From Bacteroidota bacterium (GTDB taxonomy: Bacteria; Bacteroidota; Bacteroidia; Cytophagales; Cytophagaceae), in NCBI GenBank assembly GCA_023458555.1, contig JAEWYS010000001.1, positions 310,001 through 374,000 on the forward strand: 64,000 bases of DNA. Reading direction: 5' to 3'. Made by a program: the position numbers and the translations under genes. This document shows positions 30,499-39,532 of the stretch, in pieces (the stretch's first letter is position 1; each line of letters starts with the position of its first letter). The notes under the pieces were generated by a model. The model made no database searches. It saw only the letters and a program-made list of their open reading frames with translations, and had not been told where the DNA came from.

Positions 30499-30520
30499 AA
30501 TATGTTTGTTCGCTCGTCAT

Positions 30521-30535
30521 AAAGTAACCGCTAAC
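30521..30535 (-). other. Upstream boundary of the DinB-like cassette
   Basis: Minus-strand GTTAGCGGTTACTTT (30535-30521) stands 22 bases before the DinB-like start codon. It repeats, in inverted orientation, the sequence found directly after that gene. This is what an integrated integron cassette would show at its 5' end. No full attC-like site is visible further upstream. Confidence 0.5.
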
Positions 30536-30684
30536 TTTCAAATATACGCAATAAGCACCCTTATACTGTAAAGTTATATTTGTGCTAATTATTTAATTAC
30601 AAGTATGTTATAATTGAATGTACAATTGTGTATTTTTGATATTTTTTCAATTCAATATTTCTTTTACGCAATCTCCCCCAAAAT

Positions 30685-31469
30685 CTACCTTCCCATCCTC
30701 ACTTCACAAATCACTTTGACCAGATCACGCAGCATTTCTACCCGGCGGGCGAGCCAGGTGAGGTCCTGCAGGCTGATGCTGTAGTCCGGGCATCGATATA
30801 GGCTCGGCAGAGTAGCTCATATCGGACTTTCTGTTCCGGAATATCAATGGGAAATATCACTTTAAACCGCTCGTGAATGCGCTGTGCCTGTTCACCGAGT
30901 TCCTTGAGGGAATGTGTCTTGGGCCGGTAACCGGTAAATACCAGAATCAGGGCAACATAATAGCGCTCAACGGCCTGATGAAGCTCAAATACAGCAATTT
31001 TCAGATAATCGGAATCTTTATTGCCCTTTTGGAAGTTGGACTCATAACTTTCGTAAAACATCCCGGTACTTTTGTACCAATGTCCGAAATCCTCTCTGGC
31101 TTTGGCCAGTGTTTCCGCTTCACTGAGCGTGCGCGGCGGGTTGAGGCGATATTGGCCGCTGTCGTGGAGCAATATACCTTCTTTGTATATATCGATGTAG
31201 AAATAGCTGTTGCGTCGCAGCTCCTGGTTTACATCTTTTATGCCTTCGTGTATGAGGCTGACCGGTGTACCCTTGGTCATATGCCGTACTTCCCGCTCCA
31301 TCTGATGCCAGCGGTCTCTGGCTTTATTGTCCAGATTGTGCCCGGAGATGACCAGTATGTCAAAATTGCTGGGGTACTGGTATATGATGCCGTCTTCGGT
31401 ATATTCGTCGCGGATAGCCTGCAGCTGTTCCTGCTTGTGTAGAGGTAGAAAATCGATACTGGTTTTCAC
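30685..31469 (-). pseudogene. Decayed nucleotidyltransferase-HEPN gene
   Basis: The reading frame starts at GTG 31469 (VKTSIDFLPLHKQEQLQAIR), as in Bacteroidota proteins that join a minimal nucleotidyltransferase to a HEPN domain. In those proteins a segment with the catalytic G-S-x-A-R-G-D motif follows; here the sequence jumps from LQAIR directly to DEYTEDGIIYQYPSNFDILV, so about 25-30 residues with the active site are missing in frame. The HEPN part (FELHQAVERYYVALILVFTG, then RPKTHSLKEL) is intact. After AYIDAR near 30787 the frame shifts; the other frame continues DYSISLQDLTWLARRV... to a stop at 30685-30687. The shifted frame ends early at 30738. The gene appears to be inactivated twice. 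Confidence 0.75.
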
Positions 31470-31924
31470 TGCGCCAAAAAATGTCTTAGGTGAGCAAATA
31501 TAACAAAAAAACGTTCTGTTGCCAGTGTCAATATGCCAGCAATCAGTACAATAGGGCAGAGGTGTGCTCCAACAGAGCAACTATGCGGAGGCATCGGATT
31601 GCCTGGCAGTCTTGTCCTTGCGGTGGTATAGGATGTGTTTGGCAGCATGTGCTTTATGTGAAAACCAGACCGGGCGCTGACAAATGCTTAAAAAATGAAA
31701 CCTGAAACCCGTCTGAGCCTGTATGTAGTACATCAGGCTTGTACAAAGATAGTTATCGTATGTCAAAGAGACAAAGGAATCGTTCAAAAGAAGATACGCT
31801 TCAATATTGACCGCGATATGTTGTAATGCTTTTCGTAGTCAATATTTTTTTAATATATTTATTAATCGAATATTTATACATTTCTATCTACTTTTATCAA
31901 TTGTTTAACTTTTAAGTTTTTTGC
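31470..31924. other. Intergenic region upstream of the subtilase gene
   Basis: No credible gene, RNA or repeat is seen. The right half, from about 31830, is A/T-rich and probably holds the subtilase promoter, with TAACTTTT near 31908 as a weak -7-like element. Open frames in this region read as non-coding. Confidence 0.45.
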
Positions 31925-34849
31925 ATGAAACGATCTTTACTACTGTTTTTTTTAATGGTGATTTTGTTGCCGGCAATAGCCCAGAAATCGTCCGTTTATT
32001 CATTAAGGTTTAAATCCGGCGATTATCTGCCGGCGCTGAACAATGGCAATCTTAAGATTCCACGCGAAGCTGTGAGATCCCGGAGGGCGTTTATGTTGGT
32101 CCAGTTTTTTGATTTGCCAACCCAAAAAGAGCATGATAAGCTAAAAGACGCAGGAATCGAACTTCTGGAGTTTATTCCTCCCAACGCTTATATGGCTTCA
32201 ATTCCGGTGAAAGTAGCCTCTACAAGTCTCGAGGACTTTAACATACGAAGTATTGAACCGATTCAGGCCAGACATAAGATTGTTATGGAGCCGCGTGATG
32301 AAGCGGATACAGGTAAATCGCCTGTCTGGAATGTCGTATATTTTAAATCGGAATATGCGGACCTGGTACGCGGGGAACTGATTTTGGCAGGAGCCAGAAT
32401 TGTTGATGAGCTGCCAGAGTTTAATGTTTTTACAATAGAAATCGCCTCCGATAAAATAGAGCGTGTGGCGGAGATTATCTATGTATCCTCGGTTGGACTG
32501 GTGGACAAGGAACCAGAGCCGGACAACTTAAGCGCCAGCAACGCTTCCCGAACCAATATAGCGAGATCGGGTATTTCCGGAACAAGAAACCTCAGAGGGA
32601 ATGGCATTATTGTGGGAGTAGGAGACAGTTTTACAGGGCGTCTTCACGCGGATATCCAAAACAGGGTAACGGAAGATCTGAGCGTATTAGATCTGAGCCT
32701 GCACGGGTCTCACGTAACGGGAACTCTGGGAGGAAATGGAAATATCAACCCGAAGCATATGGGAATCGCGCCGGAAGCGACGTTCGTCTTTACTAATATG
32801 AGCAATATTGTTACCAACATGTCGACCTACTATACTGTAGACAGTGTTCGTATTACGAATAATTCATATGGCACTCCATACGATGGTTCGTATACCATAA
32901 ATAGTCGTAATATCGACTTACAGCTCGCGGATTCGGCCTACGATGAACTATTGCATGTATTTTCGGCGGGTAATGAAGGAAACCGCGGATTTAATTCCGT
33001 TAATTATGGATACACGGCAGGGAAGAATCCATTGGTGGTTGGCAATATTGACCAACATGATGTTATTGCCCCCAGATCGAGCCGGGGACCCGCGAAGGAC
33101 GGGAGAATAAAGCCGGAGATTGTGGCTTCCGGTACAGAAATCGTATCGACGTTGTATAGATCATCATATGGTGCAAATACAGGAACCAGCATGTCTACGC
33201 CCGTGGTGACCGGAACGGCCGCGTTAATGTATGAGCGGTATAAGCAATTGCATGGAGGCATGAACCCCAATTCCGGCCTGATAAAAGCCTTGTTGTGCAA
33301 TACAGCGGACGATTTGGGCAACGCCGGACCTGATTTTACCTATGGATTTGGAAGCGTCAATATAAGAAGGGCGTTGAAAGCTATGGAAAATGGCGATTAT
33401 ATGTCGGATATACTGGGAGCGGGTAATACGATTTCCTATTCTCTTACAGTACCCGCCGGGGCGGCGGCCTTAAAGGTAATGTTGTACTGGAAAGATCCCG
33501 CCGCTGCTACCAACGCCGCGATAACGCTTGTCAACGATCTAAACCTGTCGGTAACTACTCCCTCGTCCATAGTATATCTGCCCTGGGTGTTGAACCATGC
33601 TTCCGGTATGGAGAATAATCCGGCTACGAGAGGCGTCGACAACCGAAATAATATAGAGCAAGTAACGATTGACGCTCCTGCCGGCGGGACGTATACCGTC
33701 ACGATTGATGGAACGGGTATGGCTACAGGTGTTCAGGAGTTTTTTGTCGTGTATGAGACGATCGCTTCTGAAATAGTGGTAACCAATCCATACGGGGGGC
33801 AAACGTTTGTGCCTGGCGATACCCTGACTTTGTTATGGGATGAGTCTGCAGGGGGAGCCGTAACGATTGATTATACAGTAAATAATGGCAGTACATGGAC
33901 CAATATCGCGTCGGGAATACCCGCAGGACAACGCTATTATGATTGGGTGACGCCCAATATGACTACAGGCGAGTTCAAAATAAGGATTAGCAATGGGGCT
34001 TATACGGGAATTAGCGCGGGTGCTTCATCCATTATGGAGGTTCCGCAAAATCTTTTGGCGACGGCGGGCTCCGGGGATAGCGTTTTATTAAGCTGGGACC
34101 CTGTAGGGGGAGCCGATTCGTATGATGTTTATTATTTAAGGACTTCGGATCAGAGCATGCAATATGCTGGTAATACAGCTGCTGCAAACTATGTGATAGC
34201 GGATATCCCCAGTGAGGGTACCTGGTACAGTGTTCGGGCGAAGAATAATGCGGGAGCTGTCGGGTATCGGGCGGAAGCCGTACAAGTGGAAGTGGTTTCT
34301 CCGGAAGATATCCTGGGTCCGGATTGCGTATTGACGGATGAGCTCCTGGAACTTACGCTTAATCCAAACCTGAGGAATGACGCGACCGGTTATTCATGGT
34401 GTCTTGGAAACTCGTCCTGGTGCTATGAGCATGTAACCGGTTTTATGACACTGCCTGATGAGCCTTATAAGGTGCTGGCTAAAACTCGTCCATCCTTTTC
34501 ATCAGGCAACTTCTGCGTCAATGTGACATACGCGTCTTCTCCAGCCCAGCGCTATTGTACTTCTCTTAGTACTTGCAGTCCTTTCAGATTGGGTGAGGAG
34601 GAAGTTCTTGTTTCGGAGCTAAAGGTAATTCCCAATCCATCCAGCTATGGATTTACCATACAAACAGGCAAAATTATCGATGGGATTAGTATTACAAACG
34701 CTATGGGCGGGGAAGTATACAGGAGAGCAGGTATCAATTCTCCCGAACTCTCAGGAGTAGGAGTTGAGCTGAGAGAAGGGGTATATTATTTGAAGGTCCG
34801 GTATACGGACGAGACGGCGGAGGTTGTTAAGGTTGTAAAATCCCGCTAG
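31925..34849 (+). CDS. Secreted subtilisin-like serine protease (S8) with T9SS type A signal
   Basis: The 974-residue protein has a signal peptide (MKRSLLLFFLMVILLPAIAQ), a propeptide-like region to about 220, then an S8 catalytic domain. Catalytic residues are visible: Asp234 in IIVGVGDSF, His263 in LHGSHVTGTLGG, Ser422 in NTGTSMSTPVVTGTAAL, with the oxyanion Asn in ITNNSYG and the SAGNEG loop. Beyond about 500 come a P-domain-like or jelly-roll segment (GAAALKVMLYWKDPAAATNA) and fibronectin III-like domains. The last 80 residues (VSELKVIPNPSSYGFTIQTG...YYLKVRYTDETAEVVKVVKS) form a T9SS type A sorting domain. It is probably an extracellular protease. It is a single-gene unit with its own terminator. 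Confidence 0.93.
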   Translation: MKRSLLLFFLMVILLPAIAQKSSVYSLRFKSGDYLPALNNGNLKIPREAVRSRRAFMLVQFFDLPTQKEHDKLKDAGIELLEFIPPNAYMASIPVKVASTSLEDFNIRSIEPIQARHKIVMEPRDEADTGKSPVWNVVYFKSEYADLVRGELILAGARIVDELPEFNVFTIEIASDKIERVAEIIYVSSVGLVDKEPEPDNLSASNASRTNIARSGISGTRNLRGNGIIVGVGDSFTGRLHADIQNRVTEDLSVLDLSLHGSHVTGTLGGNGNINPKHMGIAPEATFVFTNMSNIVTNMSTYYTVDSVRITNNSYGTPYDGSYTINSRNIDLQLADSAYDELLHVFSAGNEGNRGFNSVNYGYTAGKNPLVVGNIDQHDVIAPRSSRGPAKDGRIKPEIVASGTEIVSTLYRSSYGANTGTSMSTPVVTGTAALMYERYKQLHGGMNPNSGLIKALLCNTADDLGNAGPDFTYGFGSVNIRRALKAMENGDYMSDILGAGNTISYSLTVPAGAAALKVMLYWKDPAAATNAAITLVNDLNLSVTTPSSIVYLPWVLNHASGMENNPATRGVDNRNNIEQVTIDAPAGGTYTVTIDGTGMATGVQEFFVVYETIASEIVVTNPYGGQTFVPGDTLTLLWDESAGGAVTIDYTVNNGSTWTNIASGIPAGQRYYDWVTPNMTTGEFKIRISNGAYTGISAGASSIMEVPQNLLATAGSGDSVLLSWDPVGGADSYDVYYLRTSDQSMQYAGNTAAANYVIADIPSEGTWYSVRAKNNAGAVGYRAEAVQVEVVSPEDILGPDCVLTDELLELTLNPNLRNDATGYSWCLGNSSWCYEHVTGFMTLPDEPYKVLAKTRPSFSSGNFCVNVTYASSPAQRYCTSLSTCSPFRLGEEEVLVSELKVIPNPSSYGFTIQTGKIIDGISITNAMGGEVYRRAGINSPELSGVGVELREGVYYLKVRYTDETAEVVKVVKSR

Positions 34850-34881
34850 CATTGCCGCCAGCGATCCCGGATTCCTGGCAG

Positions 34882-34917
34882 ATAAGGCTTACCTTCTAGT
34901 GTAAGCCTTATTTTTTT
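34882..34917 (+). terminator. Terminator of the subtilase gene
   Basis: The arms ATAAGGCTTAC (34882-34892) and GTAAGCCTTAT (34901-34911) form a perfect 11-bp stem with an 8-base loop followed by a T run. It lies 32 bases after the stop. Confidence 0.9.
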
Positions 34918-34930
34918 CAATAATCCCAGA

Positions 34931-36424
34931 TTAGAAAAGCTTAATATTGGTCGTAGCACCCGAGCGGATCGTGAAATTCCGGACATCAGTAAAGCGGCTG
35001 CCACGGGCCTTTTTGGAACGGAATACCAGCTTGTAATTGCCCGGTTGCATACCGATACTGGTCTTGCTGTTTTCGTTTTCCAGATTGTAAATCCATTCCT
35101 GTTCTCCGTTGTCATTGATCTTGTAGATGCTGCCGTATCCCGGAATATTGTCCAGTATACTCAGCATACCGGGAGCTTCGATCTGTATGGTGGTCGTTTT
35201 GCTTTGCTGGACTGCTACGTTTTTAAGAATGGTTCGGGGCAATGTCAGTATTTCAACATCGTACGCGCCGGTGATGTAGCGATCAAAGGTGTTTGAGCGT
35301 TGCACATTGAGCGTGGTTCCGTTTTTACTCCGTACGATCATCTTCAGCTCCTTATATTCTTTGAAGTCGCTTTTGAAATTAAGTACACCTTGCGGACTTT
35401 TAATCCGAATGATGTTGTCTTTGCCGCCTTCGAGATATACACCTTTACGTTCAACCGGCGGAATGGTGTTTACGATGACGTCATAGGTCAGCACCGGATC
35501 GATCTCTATGGCGTCGGTTTTTCCGTTATCGTCAAGAAAATGAACAAAATCATAGACCGGTTGCCCTGTTACACTATTGACAAAGGTCACGTTGACATTG
35601 GTTTCTCTGGGCTGGTTTGCTTCATTGAGCAGCTCCACCTTTACGGATGTTTTGGCAAAGGTTTGTTTCATCACTTTGTCCAGTACCAGCCGAAAGGTTT
35701 TACTGTCGTTTGCGTCAAAGTACTGCCCCATGCAGGAGAATGCTTTGTCAAAGGTAGAGTTGGCACCGATGCCGATGATAAAGGGCTTCAGGAAGATATT
35801 CTTCTTTTGGAGTGCAACAGATATGGCGCAGGGATCGCCGCCACAGGCCTCGATGCCGTCGGTAATCAGTATGAGGACGTTTCTGCTGTTAGGGTCCTTG
35901 GGAAAGTCTTCGGCTGCCTGTAAAATGGAATGGGCGATCAGGGTAGTCCCTTTGGGATCGACTGACCGGATCTTCCTGATTATTTCGTCATGGTTGCCGG
36001 CTCTGAACGGAACTTCAAGCTTCGTATCCTTGCAGTCGTTTAACCTTCGGTCGGACTGATGTCCGAAAATTCTCAACGCGACTTCCAGCTTTGGCTGATT
36101 GCGAAGGGAGTCGACAAGGTTGGAAAGGATTTCTTTGGCTACAACAATTCTGGTTCTTCCGTCCATGACATCATACATGGAGCCGGAAGCATCCAGAATA
36201 AACAGGATGCGTGTAGTAGGCGGAGGGGGAGGAGCCGGTTGCTGGCCGGCACTGTCATATACGGATATAAACAAGAATACCGGTAGAAGAATCAGTATTC
36301 TTCCAACCGGTATCAATGTCTTTTGAATAATAAAAACCGGGAATATTCTTGCTGATATAACTGATAACCATCGTCTGGTATCAGTTTTTGCAGGTAAGCT
36401 GTATGCTGATTTTTTTTTATTCAA
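34931..36424 (-). CDS. Von Willebrand factor A domain protein, exported or membrane-anchored
   Basis: The 497-residue protein has a hydrophobic segment at about 41-58 (GRILILLPVFLFISVYDSAG) followed by a Pro-rich linker, so it is exported or anchored. A von Willebrand A domain follows: RILFILDASGSMYDVMDGRT carries the metal-ion MIDAS motif D-x-S-x-S (Asp78, Ser80, Ser82); later MIDAS segments are DPKGTTLIAHSI and VLILITDGIEACGGDP. Residues about 265-497 are repeated beta domains of about 80 residues that I do not recognise. The long N-terminus before the hydrophobic segment suggests that a later start is possible. It lies 19 bases downstream of the transketolase N-terminal subunit gene, so it may be co-transcribed, but no functional link is known. 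Confidence 0.88.
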   Translation of the reverse strand: MNKKKSAYSLPAKTDTRRWLSVISARIFPVFIIQKTLIPVGRILILLPVFLFISVYDSAGQQPAPPPPPTTRILFILDASGSMYDVMDGRTRIVVAKEILSNLVDSLRNQPKLEVALRIFGHQSDRRLNDCKDTKLEVPFRAGNHDEIIRKIRSVDPKGTTLIAHSILQAAEDFPKDPNSRNVLILITDGIEACGGDPCAISVALQKKNIFLKPFIIGIGANSTFDKAFSCMGQYFDANDSKTFRLVLDKVMKQTFAKTSVKVELLNEANQPRETNVNVTFVNSVTGQPVYDFVHFLDDNGKTDAIEIDPVLTYDVIVNTIPPVERKGVYLEGGKDNIIRIKSPQGVLNFKSDFKEYKELKMIVRSKNGTTLNVQRSNTFDRYITGAYDVEILTLPRTILKNVAVQQSKTTTIQIEAPGMLSILDNIPGYGSIYKINDNGEQEWIYNLENENSKTSIGMQPGNYKLVFRSKKARGSRFTDVRNFTIRSGATTNIKLF

Positions 36425-36443
36425 TATGCTAAATTTTTATGTT

Positions 36444-37307
36444 TTAATAATCCCCCAGGGTTTCCTGAAGCTGATCCAGAGCAAGTGCGCATTCTGCATC
36501 ATTAGGAGCGACTCCGTGCCATTTGTGTGAACCCATCATATAATCAACTCCGTATCCCATTTCTGTACGCATAAGGATCATCACAGGTTTTCCTTTTCCG
36601 GTCAGTGTTTTTGCGTATTCGAGGGTTTCAACAACGGATTTCATATCATTACCCTTTTCAAGCTCAATGACTTCCCATCCAAATGCTTCATATTTGGCTT
36701 TAAGATTGCCAAGGGAAACTATTTTGTCAACAGGCCCGTCGATTTGCTGACCATTGTAATCAATGGCTGCAATCAGATTGTCTATCTTATTGTGAGCGGC
36801 ATACATGGCTGCTTCCCAGATCTGACCTTCCTGCTGTTCTCCGTCACCCATAAGAACGTATACAAGTCTGTCATCGCCGTTTAGCTTTTTGGTCAGCGCA
36901 GCTCCGCATCCGACAGAAAGTCCCTGTCCTAATGAACCGGATGCCATTCGTATGCCCGGAAGTCCCTCTTCTGTGGCAGGATGTCCCTGCACACGGCTGT
37001 TGATATCTCTGAATGTTCCGAGTTCCTCCACGTCAAAATAGCCTGATCGGGCAAGGCAGCTGTACCAGACTGCTGATATATGTCCATTGGATAAGAAGAA
37101 AAGATCTTCATTCTTCCCGTCCATGGAGAAATCAGGATTATGCTTTAGTATGTGAAAGAAAAGAGCGACAAAATAGTCTGCACAACCCAGTGATCCGCCC
37201 GGATGTCCGGATGCTCTGCAATGTACCATACGTATAATATCCCTTCTCACCTGAGAGGCGATTTTTTCGAGTTGTTCTATATCGGCTTTTGTTTTGACAG
37301 CTTCCAT
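36444..37307 (-). CDS. Transketolase, N-terminal subunit
   Basis: This is the thiamine diphosphate-binding half of a split transketolase, 287 residues. It has HCRASGHPGGSLGCADYFVA, LFFLSNGHISAVWYSCLA, GSLGQGLSVGCGAALTKKL and VLMGDGEQQEGQIWEAAMYA, the last containing the G-D-G-(x)n-N cofactor motif that ends at AAIDYNGQQIDG. The partner half is at 13530-14486 on the same strand, 22 kb downstream. It is likely to be transcribed with the peroxiredoxin and FAH-family genes upstream, with a gap of 23 bases. Confidence 0.94.
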   Translation of the reverse strand: MEAVKTKADIEQLEKIASQVRRDIIRMVHCRASGHPGGSLGCADYFVALFFHILKHNPDFSMDGKNEDLFFLSNGHISAVWYSCLARSGYFDVEELGTFRDINSRVQGHPATEEGLPGIRMASGSLGQGLSVGCGAALTKKLNGDDRLVYVLMGDGEQQEGQIWEAAMYAAHNKIDNLIAAIDYNGQQIDGPVDKIVSLGNLKAKYEAFGWEVIELEKGNDMKSVVETLEYAKTLTGKGKPVMILMRTEMGYGVDYMMGSHKWHGVAPNDAECALALDQLQETLGDY

Positions 37308-37330
37308 ATTGTAATATACTATTCGGGTAT

Positions 37331-37780
37331 TTATTTTATAATCTGACTGATATGATTTTTAGTGTCTACTTTTCGGATGACTTCGGCTATTTTGCCTTCT
37401 TCATCGATCACGAAGGTTGTCCGGTTGGTTCCCCAGTATGTTTTTCCGTAAAGTGATTTTTCTGCCCAAACACCGTACGCTTCATTGATTTTGGTATCGG
37501 TATCAGCAATCAGGCTGAACGGGAGATTATATTTATCGATAAATTTTTTGTGGGATTTTTCATTGTCTTTACTAATGCCAAGTACAACAAATCCCTCTTT
37601 CAGAAGCTGGTCGTAATTGTCCCTCAGGTTGCATGCCTGAGCCGTGCAGCCCGGTGTATCATCCTTTGGGTAGAAATACAGTACAACTTTTTTCCCCCTG
37701 AAATCAGAAAGCTTAATCTGCTCTCCGTTCTGATCAATTCCGGAAAAATCCGGAGCCATATCTCCTGGTTGTAAACTCAT
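37331..37780 (-). CDS. bcp: Thioredoxin-dependent peroxiredoxin of BCP type
   Basis: This 149-residue peroxiredoxin reduces hydroperoxides using thioredoxin. The family pattern FYPKDDTPGCTAQACNLRD contains the peroxidatic Cys45 and, five residues later, Cys50, the resolving cysteine of the atypical two-Cys BCP type. LSDFRGKKVVLYF and GISKDNEKSHKKFIDKYNLP are also typical. The length is normal. It is cytoplasmic and sits 23 bases upstream of the transketolase subunit gene. Confidence 0.95.
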   Translation of the reverse strand: MSLQPGDMAPDFSGIDQNGEQIKLSDFRGKKVVLYFYPKDDTPGCTAQACNLRDNYDQLLKEGFVVLGISKDNEKSHKKFIDKYNLPFSLIADTDTKINEAYGVWAEKSLYGKTYWGTNRTTFVIDEEGKIAEVIRKVDTKNHISQIIK

Positions 37781-37830
37781 ACTAATTCTTCAAATTTAAA
37801 ATCAAAGGTACATTTTTTTTTATTATGCCT

Positions 37831-38442
37831 TTACTTTATTTCAGTTTCAAGTAGTAGTTGCCCTTCCAGAAAAGCTTCCAGTTTGTCTCCTATGCTGACC
37901 GGGCCAACACCCTCAGGGGTACCGGTAAATATAAGATCTCCTTTTTTTAGTGTGATGAATTGTGAGATAAATGATATGATTTTTTCGAACGGGAAGATCA
38001 TATCTCTGCTGTTACCTTTTTGTACCTGATTACCATTCCGGTTCAGAGAGAAATTAATACTTCTGAAATCAGAAAAGCTTTCTGCCGCGATGAATGGACC
38101 TATCGGGGCACTGTCATTAAAACCTTTGGCAAGTGTCCAGGGAAGCCCTTTATTCTTTAATTTGTTTTGTAAGTCTCTTGCTGTAAAATCAATACCAATA
38201 CCAATAGCGTCAATATACTTATGAGCAAATTTTTCGGCAATATGCTTTCCTTCTTTTCCGATTTTCAGAACCAGCTCGACTTCGTAGTGGATATTGTCTG
38301 ACCAAGCAGGAAAATAGAAGGGGGCGTTACCTTTTAAAAGTGCAGTATCCGGCTTCATGAATATGATTGGTTCTTCGGCCGGCTCATTACTTAATTCTTT
38401 GGCATGTGCCGCGTAATTGCGGCCTACAGCTAAGATTTTCAT
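37831..38442 (-). CDS. Fumarylacetoacetate hydrolase family protein
   Basis: The 203-residue protein has the FAH fold: MKILAVGRNYAAHAKELSNE at the start, IFMKPDTALL, HYEVELVLKIGKEGKHI (Glu ligands for Mg or Ca), GIGIDFTARDLQNKLKNKGL and FTGTPEGVGPVSIGD. It is close to the short FAHD1-type enzymes that hydrolyse acylpyruvates or decarboxylate oxaloacetate. The precise substrate is not decided. It is probably the first gene of a minus-strand operon running through the peroxiredoxin and transketolase subunit. Confidence 0.92.
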   Translation of the reverse strand: MKILAVGRNYAAHAKELSNEPAEEPIIFMKPDTALLKGNAPFYFPAWSDNIHYEVELVLKIGKEGKHIAEKFAHKYIDAIGIGIDFTARDLQNKLKNKGLPWTLAKGFNDSAPIGPFIAAESFSDFRSINFSLNRNGNQVQKGNSRDMIFPFEKIISFISQFITLKKGDLIFTGTPEGVGPVSIGDKLEAFLEGQLLLETEIK

Positions 38443-38588
38443 ACGTCTACAACTATAGAATGAAACTGGAATTGCTTGTAAGATGCAAATGTATTGTTTT
38501 TTTCCTGAATCGAAAGAAAGTTTGGGATGCCGGAATAGAAAATTAACAAAGCATCGCTCATGGTGTTTTTAGAAAGAATAAAAGGATT

Positions 38589-39404
38589 ATGAAGAAAAAA
38601 ATTGCCGGCTTTATTTCTATCATTAGTCTGATCTGGATGACTGATTGCAGCAGAGTGCCTATTACAGGAAGAAAACAGTTGAATCTGCTGTCAGAGCAAC
38701 AGATTCTGGCCATGTCAGCTGAGCAGTACAACGGATTTCTGAAAGAAAACAAGGTGATAACCGGTACAACGCAGGCCCGCTGGGTGGATGATGTAGGAGC
38801 CAAGATCGCCAATGCTGTAGAGTTATATTTCAAGGAGCAGAAGGATAGAAAACGTCTGAAAGGGTATAACTGGATGTTTAAGCTGGTAGAAGATGAGAAT
38901 ATTAATGCCTTTTGTCTTCCGGGAGGTAAAATTGTGGTATTTACCGGTTTATTTAAGGTAGTAACCAGTCCGGACGAACTTGCGGTGGTGATTGGCCACG
39001 AAGTTGCGCATGCTGTTGCCCGCCACGGAGATGAGCGGATGAGTCAGAGCCTTGCTGCACAGCTGGGTGGGGTGGCTCTTGCTACCGCTCTGAGAGAAAA
39101 GCCTCTGATTACCCAGCAGCTGTTTATGGCCTCATATGGATTGGGAACTCAGATAGGAGTGCTGTTGCCCTACAGCCGTATGCAGGAGACAGAAGCGGAC
39201 AAGCTGGGGCTGATATTTATGGCAATGGCTGCTTATAATCCTGAAATAGCTCCTGCTTTCTGGCAAAAAATGGACAATGCTTCTCACGGACAGTATCCGC
39301 CTGAGCTGCTTGCAACGCACCCCAATCCTCAGAAAAGAATTGAGGATATTAAAGCCTTCATGCCCGAAGCAATGAAATACTACAGGCCCAAAGAGTATAA
39401 ATAA
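38589..39404 (+). CDS. M48-family zinc metallopeptidase, lipoprotein-like
   Basis: The 271-residue protein has a membrane-targeting N-terminus (IAGFISIISLIWMTDCSRVP); Cys20 may be lipidated, although the lipobox is atypical. The M48 core is complete: VVIGHEVAHAVARHGDER with the zinc-binding HExxH at 137-141, and ETEADKLGLIF with the third ligand Glu at about 202. ENINAFCLPGGKIVVFTGLF is also a family signature. These peptidases act on envelope proteins; close relatives include LoiP/BepA-type proteins. It is a single gene followed by a terminator. Confidence 0.93.
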   Translation: MKKKIAGFISIISLIWMTDCSRVPITGRKQLNLLSEQQILAMSAEQYNGFLKENKVITGTTQARWVDDVGAKIANAVELYFKEQKDRKRLKGYNWMFKLVEDENINAFCLPGGKIVVFTGLFKVVTSPDELAVVIGHEVAHAVARHGDERMSQSLAAQLGGVALATALREKPLITQQLFMASYGLGTQIGVLLPYSRMQETEADKLGLIFMAMAAYNPEIAPAFWQKMDNASHGQYPPELLATHPNPQKRIEDIKAFMPEAMKYYRPKEYK

Positions 39405-39429
39405 ACAGAATCAGGTGTATGATTCTGTT
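39404..39429 (+). terminator. Terminator of the M48 peptidase gene
   Basis: The perfect 10-bp arms AACAGAATCA (39404-39413) and TGATTCTGTT (39420-39429) have a 6-base loop and start at the last base of the stop codon. Only a short T run follows. Confidence 0.6.
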
Positions 39430-39532
39430 TGCAGGGTTATATAATTGCTAGTCAGGAGAAATTTAGAAGCTTAATGCTCAACGATTGCAGCGTGACAGTC
39501 AATGGCGTCAGATTTCAACAGCTGGAATACAT

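Noticed and set aside
31470..31580. N-terminal extension MLCWSTPLPYCTDCWHIDTG of the HEPN gene as coding sequence
   Set aside because: The family start corresponds to GTG at 31469; the extension is rich in Cys and Trp and looks like read-through of non-coding DNA.
30738..31580. Programmed frameshift in the nucleotidyltransferase-HEPN gene
   Set aside because: No slippery run or stimulatory structure is seen at the shift point, and the active site is separately deleted; decay is simpler.
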